From JASFQI01 sp050115555 (lineage in GTDB: Bacteria; Desulfobacterota; DSM-4660; Desulfatiglandales; HGW-15): 7,731 nt of DNA. Positions within the stretch are counted from its first letter, which is position 1. Each line of letters opens with the position of its first letter. Made by a program: the position numbers and the translations under genes. Below the pieces are notes generated by a model. The model saw nothing but the letters and a program-made list of their open reading frames with translations. It was not told where the DNA came from and made no database searches. The stretch lies in contig JASFQI010000234.1 of assembly GCA_050115555.1 (NCBI GenBank), forward strand, positions 1 to 7,731, read 5' to 3'. This document shows positions 1 to 5,651 of the stretch, piece after piece.

Positions 1-1
1 G

Positions 2-124
2 GCGCGGGAAGAGCTGGAACCGGCCAGCCTCCGGAACCTGGATCTCATGAGCATGACCGAGGAGCAAGCCAGGGCCTGCAGGCGACCGGAGGAGGTTTTC
101 TGGAGCAGCGGGTCATCCTCCTGA
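2..124 (+). CDS. C-terminal tail of an unidentified protein (5'-truncated)
   Basis: The reading frame starting at base 2 is open from the window edge to TGA at 122-124 and gives 40 residues, beginning AREELEPASLRNLDLM and ending in a Ser/Gly-rich tail. Of the three plus-strand frames this one has the most protein-like composition: an acidic/amphipathic start with charged residues and G/C at third codon positions (CTG, GAG, CTC, ACC). Frame 3 stops almost at once. Frame 1 stays open longer but reads as Gly/Pro/Ser/Arg-rich noise. No domain can be recognised from so short a piece and no function is proposed. The unusual WSSGSSS ending could also mean that the gene is decaying or frameshifted here. 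The following esterase starts 191 bases downstream, so co-transcription is possible but unproven. Confidence 0.45.
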   Translation, partial: AREELEPASLRNLDLMSMTEEQARACRRPEEVFWSSGSSS

Positions 125-193
125 GAAACAGCCTCTTCACACAGCTCTTGCCGATTCGGCCCACGTCTTCCCTGTTCGTACGGTCCTGGCCTT

Positions 194-236
194 TCCTATC
201 CCGTCCACGCTGTGATAGGATCAAGCACGTTCGTGC
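194..236. repeat. Two adjacent inverted repeats upstream of the esterase gene
   Basis: TCCTATC (194-200) is perfectly complementary to GATAGGA (214-220) across a 13-base loop. It is followed at once by GCACG-TT-CGTGC (225-236). The second repeat is a compact dyad of operator type. The first could be a weak hairpin at the end of the preceding transcript, but no T-tract follows it. Both lie in the 191-base gap between the gene tail ending at 124 and the esterase start at 316. I see no convincing -35/-10 pair in this gap, so a regulatory role is only a possibility. Confidence 0.3.
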
Positions 237-315
237 AATTCCGGCACGGAAAGCGGGATCGTCGAGTCCAGATCCGGATTTTTCCTGGAGAAGATCAGAG
301 TGAAAGGATGAAGCC

Positions 316-1311
316 ATGGAAGAGAGACAGGAAAGAGTCTCACGGCCAAGCGTATTCTTATGGTCTCTTTTTCTTCTTCTCCCCTTTTTCAGCCTGCAGT
401 GCGCGGCCACGCTTCCCGAGAAAGGGTTTCCCAAAACCGGAACCTACAAAAAGAAGCTGGATATCAAGGTGATGGGTTCGCGCCGTTACTACCTTTTGCA
501 TATCCCCAAACATTATGATCTCAGTGAAAAAGCACCGCTCGTGCTGGTTCTCCACGGTGCATTCAGCACTCCGAAGCAGATCGAAGAGCGATCGGGCTTT
601 AGCGAGCTGGCGGATCGCGAGGGATTTCTGGTGGCTTATCCTTCCGGAGCGTACGGGATATTCGGTTTCTTGAAACACTGGAACGCCGGCCATTGCTGTG
701 GAAAAGCCGCCCGCGACGGCATCGATGACGTGGGGTTTCTCATCGACGTCATGAAAGACATTTCGAATCAATTCAAGGTGGACAAGAAAAGGATATACAT
801 GGCGGGCTTTTCAAACGGCGGCATGCTCACGTACCGTTTCGCTGCGGAGCATACCGATATGCTGGCGGCAGCCGCAACGGTTGCCGCAGCCCATGGCGGG
901 AAGGCCTCATCTGATTCTCCGCTTTGGGTGATCCCGAAGCCCGCTGAACCGCTTCCGATGATCATTTTCCATGCCCGCGATGATCTCGCCGTTCCTTACC
1001 AGGGCGGAGCAAGCCCTCGAAAGGGAGGAGAACGGGAATATCTATCCGTGGACGAGGCGGTGGATTTCTGGGTGAAGAACAATGGGTGCCGGGCGGACCC
1101 CATTACGGATCGGCTGTATGCCGGCAGGGTCACCAGGAAAACCTGGCCCGACGGATCCGGGAATAACGACGTCATCCTGTACAGTATCGAGAGCTGGGGA
1201 CACAAATGGCCGGGGCGTTATTTCTCCGGGCAGCTGGAAAAAGAGGACCCATTCAGGGATTTTGATGCAGCGGAGCTCGTGTGGGATTTTTTCAAACAGC
1301 ATGCCAAGTGA
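316..1311 (+). CDS. Secreted PHB depolymerase / LpqC-like serine esterase (alpha/beta hydrolase)
   Basis: A 331-residue protein of the carbohydrate-esterase-1 / polyhydroxybutyrate-depolymerase-like family, which cleaves ester bonds (feruloyl, acetyl or polyhydroxyalkanoate esters). Residues 12-31 form a hydrophobic signal segment (VFLWSLFLLLPFF) with possible cleavage after CAA, implying export. Cys29 lies at its end, but SLQC is a poor lipobox. VLVLHGAF (76-83) supplies the oxyanion region. The nucleophile is Ser166 in GFSNGG, the acid is probably Asp223 in HARDDLAVPY, and the base is His296 in SWGHKWPG. Cys127/Cys128 in the NAGHCCG region and Cys258 could form disulfides, as in related secreted enzymes. 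The length fits single-domain members, and there is no separate substrate-binding domain. AAAGGA at 303-308, 7 bases upstream, supports this ATG. The family is secure, the substrate is not: an aryl or xylan acetyl ester is as possible as PHB. Confidence 0.9.
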   Translation: MEERQERVSRPSVFLWSLFLLLPFFSLQCAATLPEKGFPKTGTYKKKLDIKVMGSRRYYLLHIPKHYDLSEKAPLVLVLHGAFSTPKQIEERSGFSELADREGFLVAYPSGAYGIFGFLKHWNAGHCCGKAARDGIDDVGFLIDVMKDISNQFKVDKKRIYMAGFSNGGMLTYRFAAEHTDMLAAAATVAAAHGGKASSDSPLWVIPKPAEPLPMIIFHARDDLAVPYQGGASPRKGGEREYLSVDEAVDFWVKNNGCRADPITDRLYAGRVTRKTWPDGSGNNDVILYSIESWGHKWPGRYFSGQLEKEDPFRDFDAAELVWDFFKQHAK

Positions 1312-1401
1312 TGTGTTTTCACAAAAAGGAGTCAATCGATAGTTTCCTGCCTTTTTGGATCAACTGCAAAAGATCCATCACCCGATGAGCCAAAGGTTAA
1401 T

Positions 1402-1440
1402 AGAAGAAAAGAGGGGAAACTCTATACCGAGTATCCCCTC
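1402..1440 (-). terminator. Rho-independent terminator of the small minus-strand gene
   Basis: GAGGGGA (1411-1417) pairs with TCCCCTC (1434-1440). After one A/A mismatch the helix continues as ACTC (1419-1422) with GAGT (1429-1432), closing on a 6-base loop. Read on the minus strand, the stem is followed directly by TTTTCTTCT (down to about 1402), the expected U-tract. Read on the plus strand no T-run follows, so the element is oriented to end the minus-strand gene whose stop lies at 1487, about 47 bases upstream of it. Confidence 0.75.
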
Positions 1441-1486
1441 AATGTGAAGAATATCCCTAAAAAAGCAATATGTATACAAAACTGAA

Positions 1487-1666
1487 TCAACCACCTGCCG
1501 TTGGCTGTGGTACGGATGCATCATCTATGCAGTTGGATTTTTCTTCATCTGTCATTTCCGAAGGCTTTTTGAGTACATCCACTGGACATGCATACTCGTT
1601 TCCTGCATTGTCCTTGACCCAAACAAACTGTTGCCTTGATTTGGGTTCGTATACTTTCTCCGCCAT
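1487..1666 (-). CDS. Small 59-residue acidic two-cysteine protein, function unknown
   Basis: I do not recognise a named family. The protein starts MAEKVYEPKSRQQFVWVKD, has the phrase NEYACPVDVLKKP in the middle and ends DDASVPQPTAGG. It is soluble and acidic, with no signal peptide or membrane segment. Its only cysteines are Cys27 (in ACPVD) and Cys46 (in SNCIDD). An in-frame ATG 16 codons upstream exists, but the start at 1666 is preferred because a near-perfect AAAGGAGG lies 6 bases before it. The gene is a free-standing transcription unit: it runs convergent to the esterase and divergent from the lipoprotein, and has its own terminator and an upstream dyad. Its surroundings are visibly AT-richer than the neighbouring genes. 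The FVWVKD..GNEY..P pattern suggests a short beta-strand core followed by a helix, and two cysteines allow metal or disulfide chemistry, but neither is demonstrated. That it is a real gene is well supported by its signals. Confidence 0.8.
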   Translation of the reverse strand: MAEKVYEPKSRQQFVWVKDNAGNEYACPVDVLKKPSEMTDEEKSNCIDDASVPQPTAGG

Positions 1667-1672
1667 AATGAA

Positions 1673-1680
1673 CCTCCTTT
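1673..1680 (-). promoter_or_regulatory. Strong Shine-Dalgarno fixing the small-protein start
   Basis: On the minus strand this reads AAAGGAGG with a 6-base spacer to the ATG at 1666-1664. It is the strongest ribosome binding site in the window and decides the start against the in-frame ATG at 1714, which lies inside the dyad at 1700-1725. Confidence 0.85.
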
Positions 1681-1699
1681 CTCGATTCTCATTCACAGG

Positions 1700-1725
1700 G
1701 ATATTCTTACACATGTAAGGGTATC
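1700..1725. promoter_or_regulatory. 26-bp dyad, candidate operator
   Basis: The core is CTTACA-CA-TGTAAG (1706-1719), a perfect 6+6 inverted repeat with a 2-base spacer. It is flanked by a second matching pair, GATA (1700-1703) and TATC (1722-1725), each separated from the core by two unpaired bases. Ten of 12 positions per half-site are therefore symmetric. It lies 34-59 bases upstream of the small gene's start codon and about 270 bases upstream of the lipoprotein gene, in the divergent region. Size and symmetry suit a dimeric helix-turn-helix repressor. No matching regulator gene is present in the window. Confidence 0.45.
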
Positions 1726-1803
1726 AGGATGAGGGATTGGTTTCAATCGGGTCCTTCCAAAAAACTGGAATCCGGGAATATACTTTCCGTGAATTCAAAA
1801 GGT

Positions 1804-1809
1804 TATAAT
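1804..1809 (+). promoter_or_regulatory. Candidate -10 box (TATAAT) facing the lipoprotein gene
   Basis: TATAAT matches the sigma-70 consensus exactly. At 17-base spacing the upstream hexamer is TACTTT (1781-1786), a poor -35, so the assignment rests on the -10 alone. If used, transcription would start near 1816 and leave a leader of about 180 bases before the ATG at 1996. Confidence 0.35.
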
Positions 1810-1995
1810 GTGGCTCGTAGCGGTCGAGCGGGTTTTTGCGAGACCGTTCCTTTGTGGTGTCGGAGGAAAGGGGGATGGTGGGGGTCCCAGGTGATGGCGG
1901 AAGCGCAAAGAAAACCGCCTTGACAGGAGCCGGGGTTTGGGTCACAACCATCGGGATCCATTCTGTGTCACGAAAGGGGAGGGGGCTTACAGGGC

Positions 1996-2682
1996 ATGCG
2001 CAGAAAAGGGCGAGAGGATTGCGAGCACAAGCGGCCGGTGTGTCCAAGGCGGACAAGGGGCTTTGTGATCGGCTTCTGTCTGGTTTCCTTCCTTCTGGTC
2101 TCTTCAGGCTGCACCGTGATGCTTGCAGGGATGGTCGTGGAGGCCATTGTCACGGAGATCAAGTCCAGGAAAAAGAATCCCGAGAAGAACGAGACCGTCT
2201 ATGAGATCCTGGCAAGAGACACGGAAGAGAAGGTCTCCTATGTCGTGGAAGCCCATGTAAAGACCCAGAGGTTCAAAGAGCAGGGAGTGATGGTTCAATA
2301 TGTCGAAACCCTGCACATCACCTATGTGAATCAAGATCTTCAGGAAGTCACGCTCACGGACCTGGACGGCGACGGCATTATGGATCGCATTCAGGCGGGA
2401 GAGCGGCTGTTTTTCCCTCCGGTCACATGTACCAGCAGTGTCTATCCCCCCCTTCGTACCTCCCTGGGCGCGTCCTCGGACGGCTCCGGACTGGCGAGTC
2501 CACCTGGACCGGAGAACCCGTGGTACCTGTTTACCGAGCGGGACCGGCTGGAGCAGTCGCCAAAGGAGAATGCGGAGACGCTGGATGCGTACGTGTTCCA
2601 GCAGCGGTATTCGAGAATCGCGGTGGCCGCGCTGAAGAAGCTCGACTTTGAAGCGCAGGGAGAGGAAGCCTCTGGAAGCTGA
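1996..2682 (+). CDS. Lipoprotein of unknown function with an EF-hand-like loop
   Basis: A 228-residue predicted lipoprotein. After a basic n-region (residues 1-21, rich in Arg/Lys) comes a hydrophobic stretch (23-35) ending in a lipobox-like VSSGC, so Cys39 is the likely lipidated residue. Thr at +2 gives no inner-membrane retention signal by the E. coli rule. The mature part is charged and apparently soluble. Residues 122-130 (DLDGDGIMD) have the Asp-x-Asp-x-Asp-Gly spacing of a calcium-binding loop (Asp122, Asp124, Asp126, Asp130), found in EF-hand, dockerin and thrombospondin-3-type repeats; only one copy is present. The 38-residue leader is long. A GTG at 2038 would give a more usual one, but it lacks a Shine-Dalgarno, whereas the ATG has a G/A-rich GGGGAGGGGG (1976-1985). 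The gene is convergent with the NtrC-type gene, with only 22 bases between the two stops. I do not recognise the family. Confidence 0.75.
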   Translation: MRRKGREDCEHKRPVCPRRTRGFVIGFCLVSFLLVSSGCTVMLAGMVVEAIVTEIKSRKKNPEKNETVYEILARDTEEKVSYVVEAHVKTQRFKEQGVMVQYVETLHITYVNQDLQEVTLTDLDGDGIMDRIQAGERLFFPPVTCTSSVYPPLRTSLGASSDGSGLASPPGPENPWYLFTERDRLEQSPKENAETLDAYVFQQRYSRIAVAALKKLDFEAQGEEASGS

Positions 2683-2692
2683 AAAAGCTTCC
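2674..2692. repeat. Hairpin at the convergent gene junction
   Basis: GGAAGCT (2674-2680) pairs perfectly with AGCTTCC (2686-2692) around a 5-base loop. The left arm overlaps the last codons and the first stop base of the lipoprotein gene, and the right arm ends 12 bases before the NtrC-type gene's stop. It sits where a bidirectional terminator is expected, but no T-tract follows on either strand. It may act as a weak or Rho-assisted terminator, or simply as an RNA 3'-end stabiliser. Confidence 0.4.
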
Positions 2693-2704
2693 GTAAGGCA
2701 GGAC

Positions 2705-4069
2705 TCATTTCAACCCATACTTCTTGATCTTCATGCCCAGGGTCTTGCGGTTGATGCCCAGGATCTCTGCGGCCCGTGTCTTTTTCCCCTGGGTTCTGCG
2801 AAGCACGAATCGAATGTATTGCTTTTCCAGTTCCTCCAGGGACAGGGGGTCCTCGGAAAACATCTGGAAGTCGCCCTGACGCTGGCTGATGAAGGAGGGC
2901 AGGTCCCGGGGGCGGATATACTCCGTGTCCTCCAGGATCAGGATACGCTCGATGGTGTGCTCCAACTCCCGGACGTTCCCGGGCCAGGTGTACTCCTGGA
3001 GGATTTCCATGGCGTCGGGCGAGACCTCGGGGACGTCCCGGTTGATCCGGTTGCTGAACCGGTGGAGGAAGTGGTGGACCAAGAGGGGGATGTCCCCCTT
3101 ACGGTTTCGAAGCGGCGGCAGGCGGATGGGAACGACGCTCAGGCGGTAGTAGAGGTCCTCCCGAAACGCGCCCGATGCAATGGATTCGTGAAGGTCGCGG
3201 TTGGAGGCCGACAGGATCCGGATGTCCAGGGTGATCTTCCGCTGGTCCCCCACCTTCATGAACTCCCGTTCCTGGATGACCCGAAGGAGCTTGGCCTGGA
3301 TGTTGAGGCTCAGGTTGGAGATCTCATCAAAGAAGAACGTGCCCTGGTTGGCCAGCTCAAAGAGCCCGTGCTTGGTCTGAAGGGCCCCGGTAAACGAGCC
3401 CTTGACGTGGCCGAAGAGCTCGCTCTCCAGCAGGGTCTCCACCAGGGAGGAGCAGTCCACGGCCACGAACTCCCGGTCCTTGCGCAAGCTGTGGGCGTGA
3501 ATGGCGCGGGCCACCAGCTCCTTGCCCGTTCCGCTCTCCCCGGTGATGAGGACCGTGCTGTCCGTGGGCGCCACCTTGAGGATCTTGTCAAAGAGGCTCT
3601 GCATCTCGGGGCTTTCCCCGATGATCCGATCCTGGGAGTCGTCGATTCGAAGGCCGCGTTCCGCGGCCGACCGGGCATCGGCATCCGGTGTCTGCCGTCC
3701 CTCCAGCTTGCTCAGGGAGGCCTCCAGATCGCTGAGCCGAAAGGGCTTGACCAGGTAGTCCTCGGCCCCCAGCTTTGTGCACTCTACGGCCGTGTCAATG
3801 GTCGGGTACCCGGTGATCATGATGACCGGGGTGCCGGGATATCGGGACCGGATGTGGCGGAGCACGGTTACCCCGTCCAGGTCCGGCATTCGGATGTCCA
3901 GAAGGACCAGATCGAATACCTGGTGCTCCATGAGGGAGAGGCCCTCCTCGCCGGTGGCCGCCAGGACCGAGGTCATGCCTCTCCCTTCGAGGGCCCTGCG
4001 GATGCCGTTTCTCACCACGGCCTCGTCGTCCACTACGAGGACGGTCTGGATGGTCTTGCGGTCAGGCAT
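2705..4069 (-). CDS. NtrC-family sigma-54-dependent response regulator
   Basis: A 454-residue transcriptional activator with full REC / AAA+ / Fis-type HTH architecture. The receiver (about 8-122) has Asp14/Asp15, phosphoacceptor Asp58 (LLDIRMP), Thr86 and Lys108. The AAA+ domain (about 148-385) has Walker A GESGTGK (177-183), a sigma-54-contacting loop GSFTGA (224-229, a variant of GAFTGA), Walker B FFFDE (245-249), the REDLYYRLSV segment (303-312) and WPGNVREL (362-369). The C-terminus (about 430-454) is a Fis-like HTH (TRAAEILGINRKTLGMKIKK). All catalytic positions are intact, so it should bind upstream of a sigma-54 promoter and remodel the polymerase when phosphorylated. Its ATG lies inside the 3' end of the preceding kinase gene (8-bp overlap, 4062-4069), and no good Shine-Dalgarno is seen, so translational coupling is likely. 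The cognate kinase is presumably one of the two upstream. Target genes are unknown. Confidence 0.95.
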   Translation of the reverse strand: MPDRKTIQTVLVVDDEAVVRNGIRRALEGRGMTSVLAATGEEGLSLMEHQVFDLVLLDIRMPDLDGVTVLRHIRSRYPGTPVIMITGYPTIDTAVECTKLGAEDYLVKPFRLSDLEASLSKLEGRQTPDADARSAAERGLRIDDSQDRIIGESPEMQSLFDKILKVAPTDSTVLITGESGTGKELVARAIHAHSLRKDREFVAVDCSSLVETLLESELFGHVKGSFTGALQTKHGLFELANQGTFFFDEISNLSLNIQAKLLRVIQEREFMKVGDQRKITLDIRILSASNRDLHESIASGAFREDLYYRLSVVPIRLPPLRNRKGDIPLLVHHFLHRFSNRINRDVPEVSPDAMEILQEYTWPGNVRELEHTIERILILEDTEYIRPRDLPSFISQRQGDFQMFSEDPLSLEELEKQYIRFVLRRTQGKKTRAAEILGINRKTLGMKIKKYGLK

Positions 4070-5540
4070 CGGATGTCATGATGGGGAGAAGGATGCGGAA
4101 CGTGGTGCCCCGGCCCGGGGCGCTATCCACGTCGATGGTCCCCTGATGGGCCTCCACGATCCCCCGCGTGATGGCAAGGCCCAGGCCGGTCCCCATGACC
4201 TGTCTCGTTTCCGGGTGTTTGACGCGGTAGAACTTGTCCCAGATCTTGGGGAGCTCCTCGGGCGGTATGCCCACCCCCGTGTCCGAGATCCGGATCTCCA
4301 GGTTGTCTCCCCGGCGGTGCACAGTGACCTCCACGCGCCCCCCGCCCGGGGAGTAGTTCACGGCGTTCGTGATCAGGTTGTTCAGGACCTCCCCGATTCC
4401 CTTGGGGTCGGCCTGAATGGGCTGCACGTCTTTGCAGTCGCAGCTGAGGGTCACCCCCTGCTCCCGGGCCCGCGGCTCCATGAGGCTCACGGTCTCCTGA
4501 AGGAGCGCTTCCACGTCCATGGGCACGCGGTGGAGCACGTGCTTTCCCGCTTCGATCTTGGCGATGTCCAGGAGCTCGGTGATCAGCTCCAGAAGCTGAT
4601 CGATCTTCTTGACGCCGCGGTCCAGGAACTCCTGCTGCTTTTCCTGAAGTGGGCCGGCCAGGCCTTCAAGGAGCACGCTGTTCTGCTGCCGGATGCTTAC
4701 CAGCGGGCTTCGAAGCTCGTGGGCCACCATGTTCACGAAGTCCGACTTCATCTCGTCGAGCCTCTTGAAGGCCGTGATGTCCTCCAGCACGGTGACGGTC
4801 CCCACGACCCCGTCGTCGGGGGCCACAGCGGGCGCGGAGATGGCGCGAAGCACGCTTTTTCCGGCCTGGATCTCCTGGCTGACAAAGTCGTCCTTTGGAA
4901 TCTCGCCTCCCTGCATCTTTCGAAGGGTGTCGATGAGGGCGGGGTTTTCGGTGAGCCGGGTGAGGGCCACGGGCGGGCGAATCTCCGAGGAGATGTCCAT
5001 GAGCCGGGCAAAGGCCGGGTTGTGGAGGACCAGCTCCAGGTTCCGGTTCGTGACGAGCACACCGTTGGCCATGCAGTTGATGATGGTCTTGAGCCGGCTT
5101 TTCTCCAGGTTCAGGTCATAGAGGTTTCGCTGCTTCTCCTCCTCGTAGAGACGGCCCTTCTGCTCCAGGCGACGCTTGTCCGCGGCCCGCTCGATGGTGA
5201 GAAGGAACTGGTCCTTCTGAAAGGGCTTGGTCACGAAGTCGTATGCGCCCTTTTTCATGCACTCCACGGCCGTGTCCACGGTCCCGTGCCCGGTGATGAT
5301 GATGACCGGGATGTCCGGGTAATGGGTTCTCGCCTGCTCCAGGACCTCTTCGCCTCCCAGCACGGGCATCTTCAGGTCAAGGAGCATGATGTCCACGGGT
5401 TCTGCAGCGAGCCGTTCAAGGGCGACCTTGCCATCCTCGGCCAGGAGCACATCGTAGCCTTTGCCGGAGAGGACCCGCGTGCACCCCTTGCGCACCACTT
5501 CTTCATCGTCCACCACCAGGATACGGCCCTTTTCTTCCAT
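4062..5540 (-). CDS. Receiver-PAS-histidine kinase (soluble)
   Basis: A 492-residue cytoplasmic protein with an N-terminal receiver, unlike classical hybrids where the receiver is C-terminal. Numbering from the chosen ATG, REC (about 5-122) has Asp11/Asp12, phosphoacceptor Asp55 (LLDLKMP), Thr83 and Lys105. A charged helical linker (120-150) leads to a PAS domain (about 145-260). HisKA carries His274 in VAHELRSP. The ATPase domain has the N box NNLITNA (387-393), the G1 box DTGVG (420-424), KFYRV (436-440) and the G2 box GTGLGL (450-455). No membrane segment is present. The start at 5540 is preferred because AGGTGGAGG precedes it and REC begins immediately. A GTG at 5651, abutting the previous stop, would add 37 Pro/Ser/Glu-rich residues with weaker third-position GC bias. 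The stop overlaps the NtrC-type gene by 8 bp. It probably receives phosphate or a signal through Asp55 and phosphorylates the NtrC protein. Confidence 0.92.
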   Translation of the reverse strand: MEEKGRILVVDDEEVVRKGCTRVLSGKGYDVLLAEDGKVALERLAAEPVDIMLLDLKMPVLGGEEVLEQARTHYPDIPVIIITGHGTVDTAVECMKKGAYDFVTKPFQKDQFLLTIERAADKRRLEQKGRLYEEEKQRNLYDLNLEKSRLKTIINCMANGVLVTNRNLELVLHNPAFARLMDISSEIRPPVALTRLTENPALIDTLRKMQGGEIPKDDFVSQEIQAGKSVLRAISAPAVAPDDGVVGTVTVLEDITAFKRLDEMKSDFVNMVAHELRSPLVSIRQQNSVLLEGLAGPLQEKQQEFLDRGVKKIDQLLELITELLDIAKIEAGKHVLHRVPMDVEALLQETVSLMEPRAREQGVTLSCDCKDVQPIQADPKGIGEVLNNLITNAVNYSPGGGRVEVTVHRRGDNLEIRISDTGVGIPPEELPKIWDKFYRVKHPETRQVMGTGLGLAITRGIVEAHQGTIDVDSAPGRGTTFRILLPIMTSDA

Positions 5541-5542
5541 GT

Positions 5543-5551
5543 CCTCCACCT
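5543..5551 (-). promoter_or_regulatory. Shine-Dalgarno-like site supporting the internal ATG of the receiver-kinase
   Basis: On the minus strand the bases before ATG 5540-5538 read AGGTGGAGG, then AC. The AGGTGG part is well spaced (5 bases) and the GGAGG part is close (2 bases). The alternative GTG at 5651 has only GGATTAG before it, which overlaps the previous gene's stop. This favours 5540. Confidence 0.5.
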
Positions 5552-5651
5552 GTTGCGTCACGGTTGATGGCTTCTCTTCATGCTTCGCTTCGATCCCAGG
5601 CGCTTCGGGTTCCTTGCTCGTGGATCTCGGAAAGGGAGAGGAGGGTCTCAC

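Larger units (their letters stand above)
1667..1995. other. Divergent intergenic region with regulatory signals and possible structured leader
   Basis: These 329 bases separate the minus-strand small gene from the plus-strand lipoprotein gene. They hold the small gene's Shine-Dalgarno (1673-1680), the 26-bp dyad (1700-1725) and a perfect -10 hexamer on the plus strand (1804-1809). The distal half is G-rich. There GGCGG (1896-1900) pairs with CCGCC (1915-1919), and an outer helix can form between 1874-1887 and 1939-1952, anchored by GATGGT/ACCATC with two mismatches further in. No protein-like reading frame is convincing here, and no riboswitch class could be matched. Confidence 0.5.

Noticed and set aside
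139..155. Sigma-54 promoter candidate around CACACAGCTCTTGCC
   Set aside because: A TTGC at the -12 position is present, but the invariant GG of the -24 element is absent.
1323..1356. AAAAAGG ... CCTTTTT inverted repeat as a terminator of the esterase gene
   Set aside because: The 7-bp stem is mostly A/T with a 20-base loop and no separate T-tract. It is too weak to call, although some termination must occur between 1311 and 1487.
1667..1714. Longer version of the small protein starting at 1714 (75 residues)
   Set aside because: There is no ribosome binding site before that ATG, the ATG lies within the dyad, and a consensus AAAGGAGG is placed exactly for the ATG at 1666.
1896..1919. Possible c-di-GMP-I (GEMM) aptamer because of GCGCAAAG near GGCGG
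   Set aside because: The GGCAAACC and tetraloop/receptor elements are missing, and the GCAAAG lies in a hairpin loop rather than between two stems.
1889..1930. Resemblance to a fluoride riboswitch (AGGTGATGG followed by an AACCGCC-like segment)
   Set aside because: The expected order of the short P1 closing strand followed by AAAC(C/T)GC and a later TGATG-CTAC segment is absent. GGCGG and CCGCC simply pair with each other.
1836..2204. Plus-strand open frame overlapping the lipoprotein start
   Set aside because: It has a different frame from the lipoprotein, lacks domain or signal features, is Gly/Arg/Lys-rich, and its second half is a shadow of the lipoprotein reading frame.
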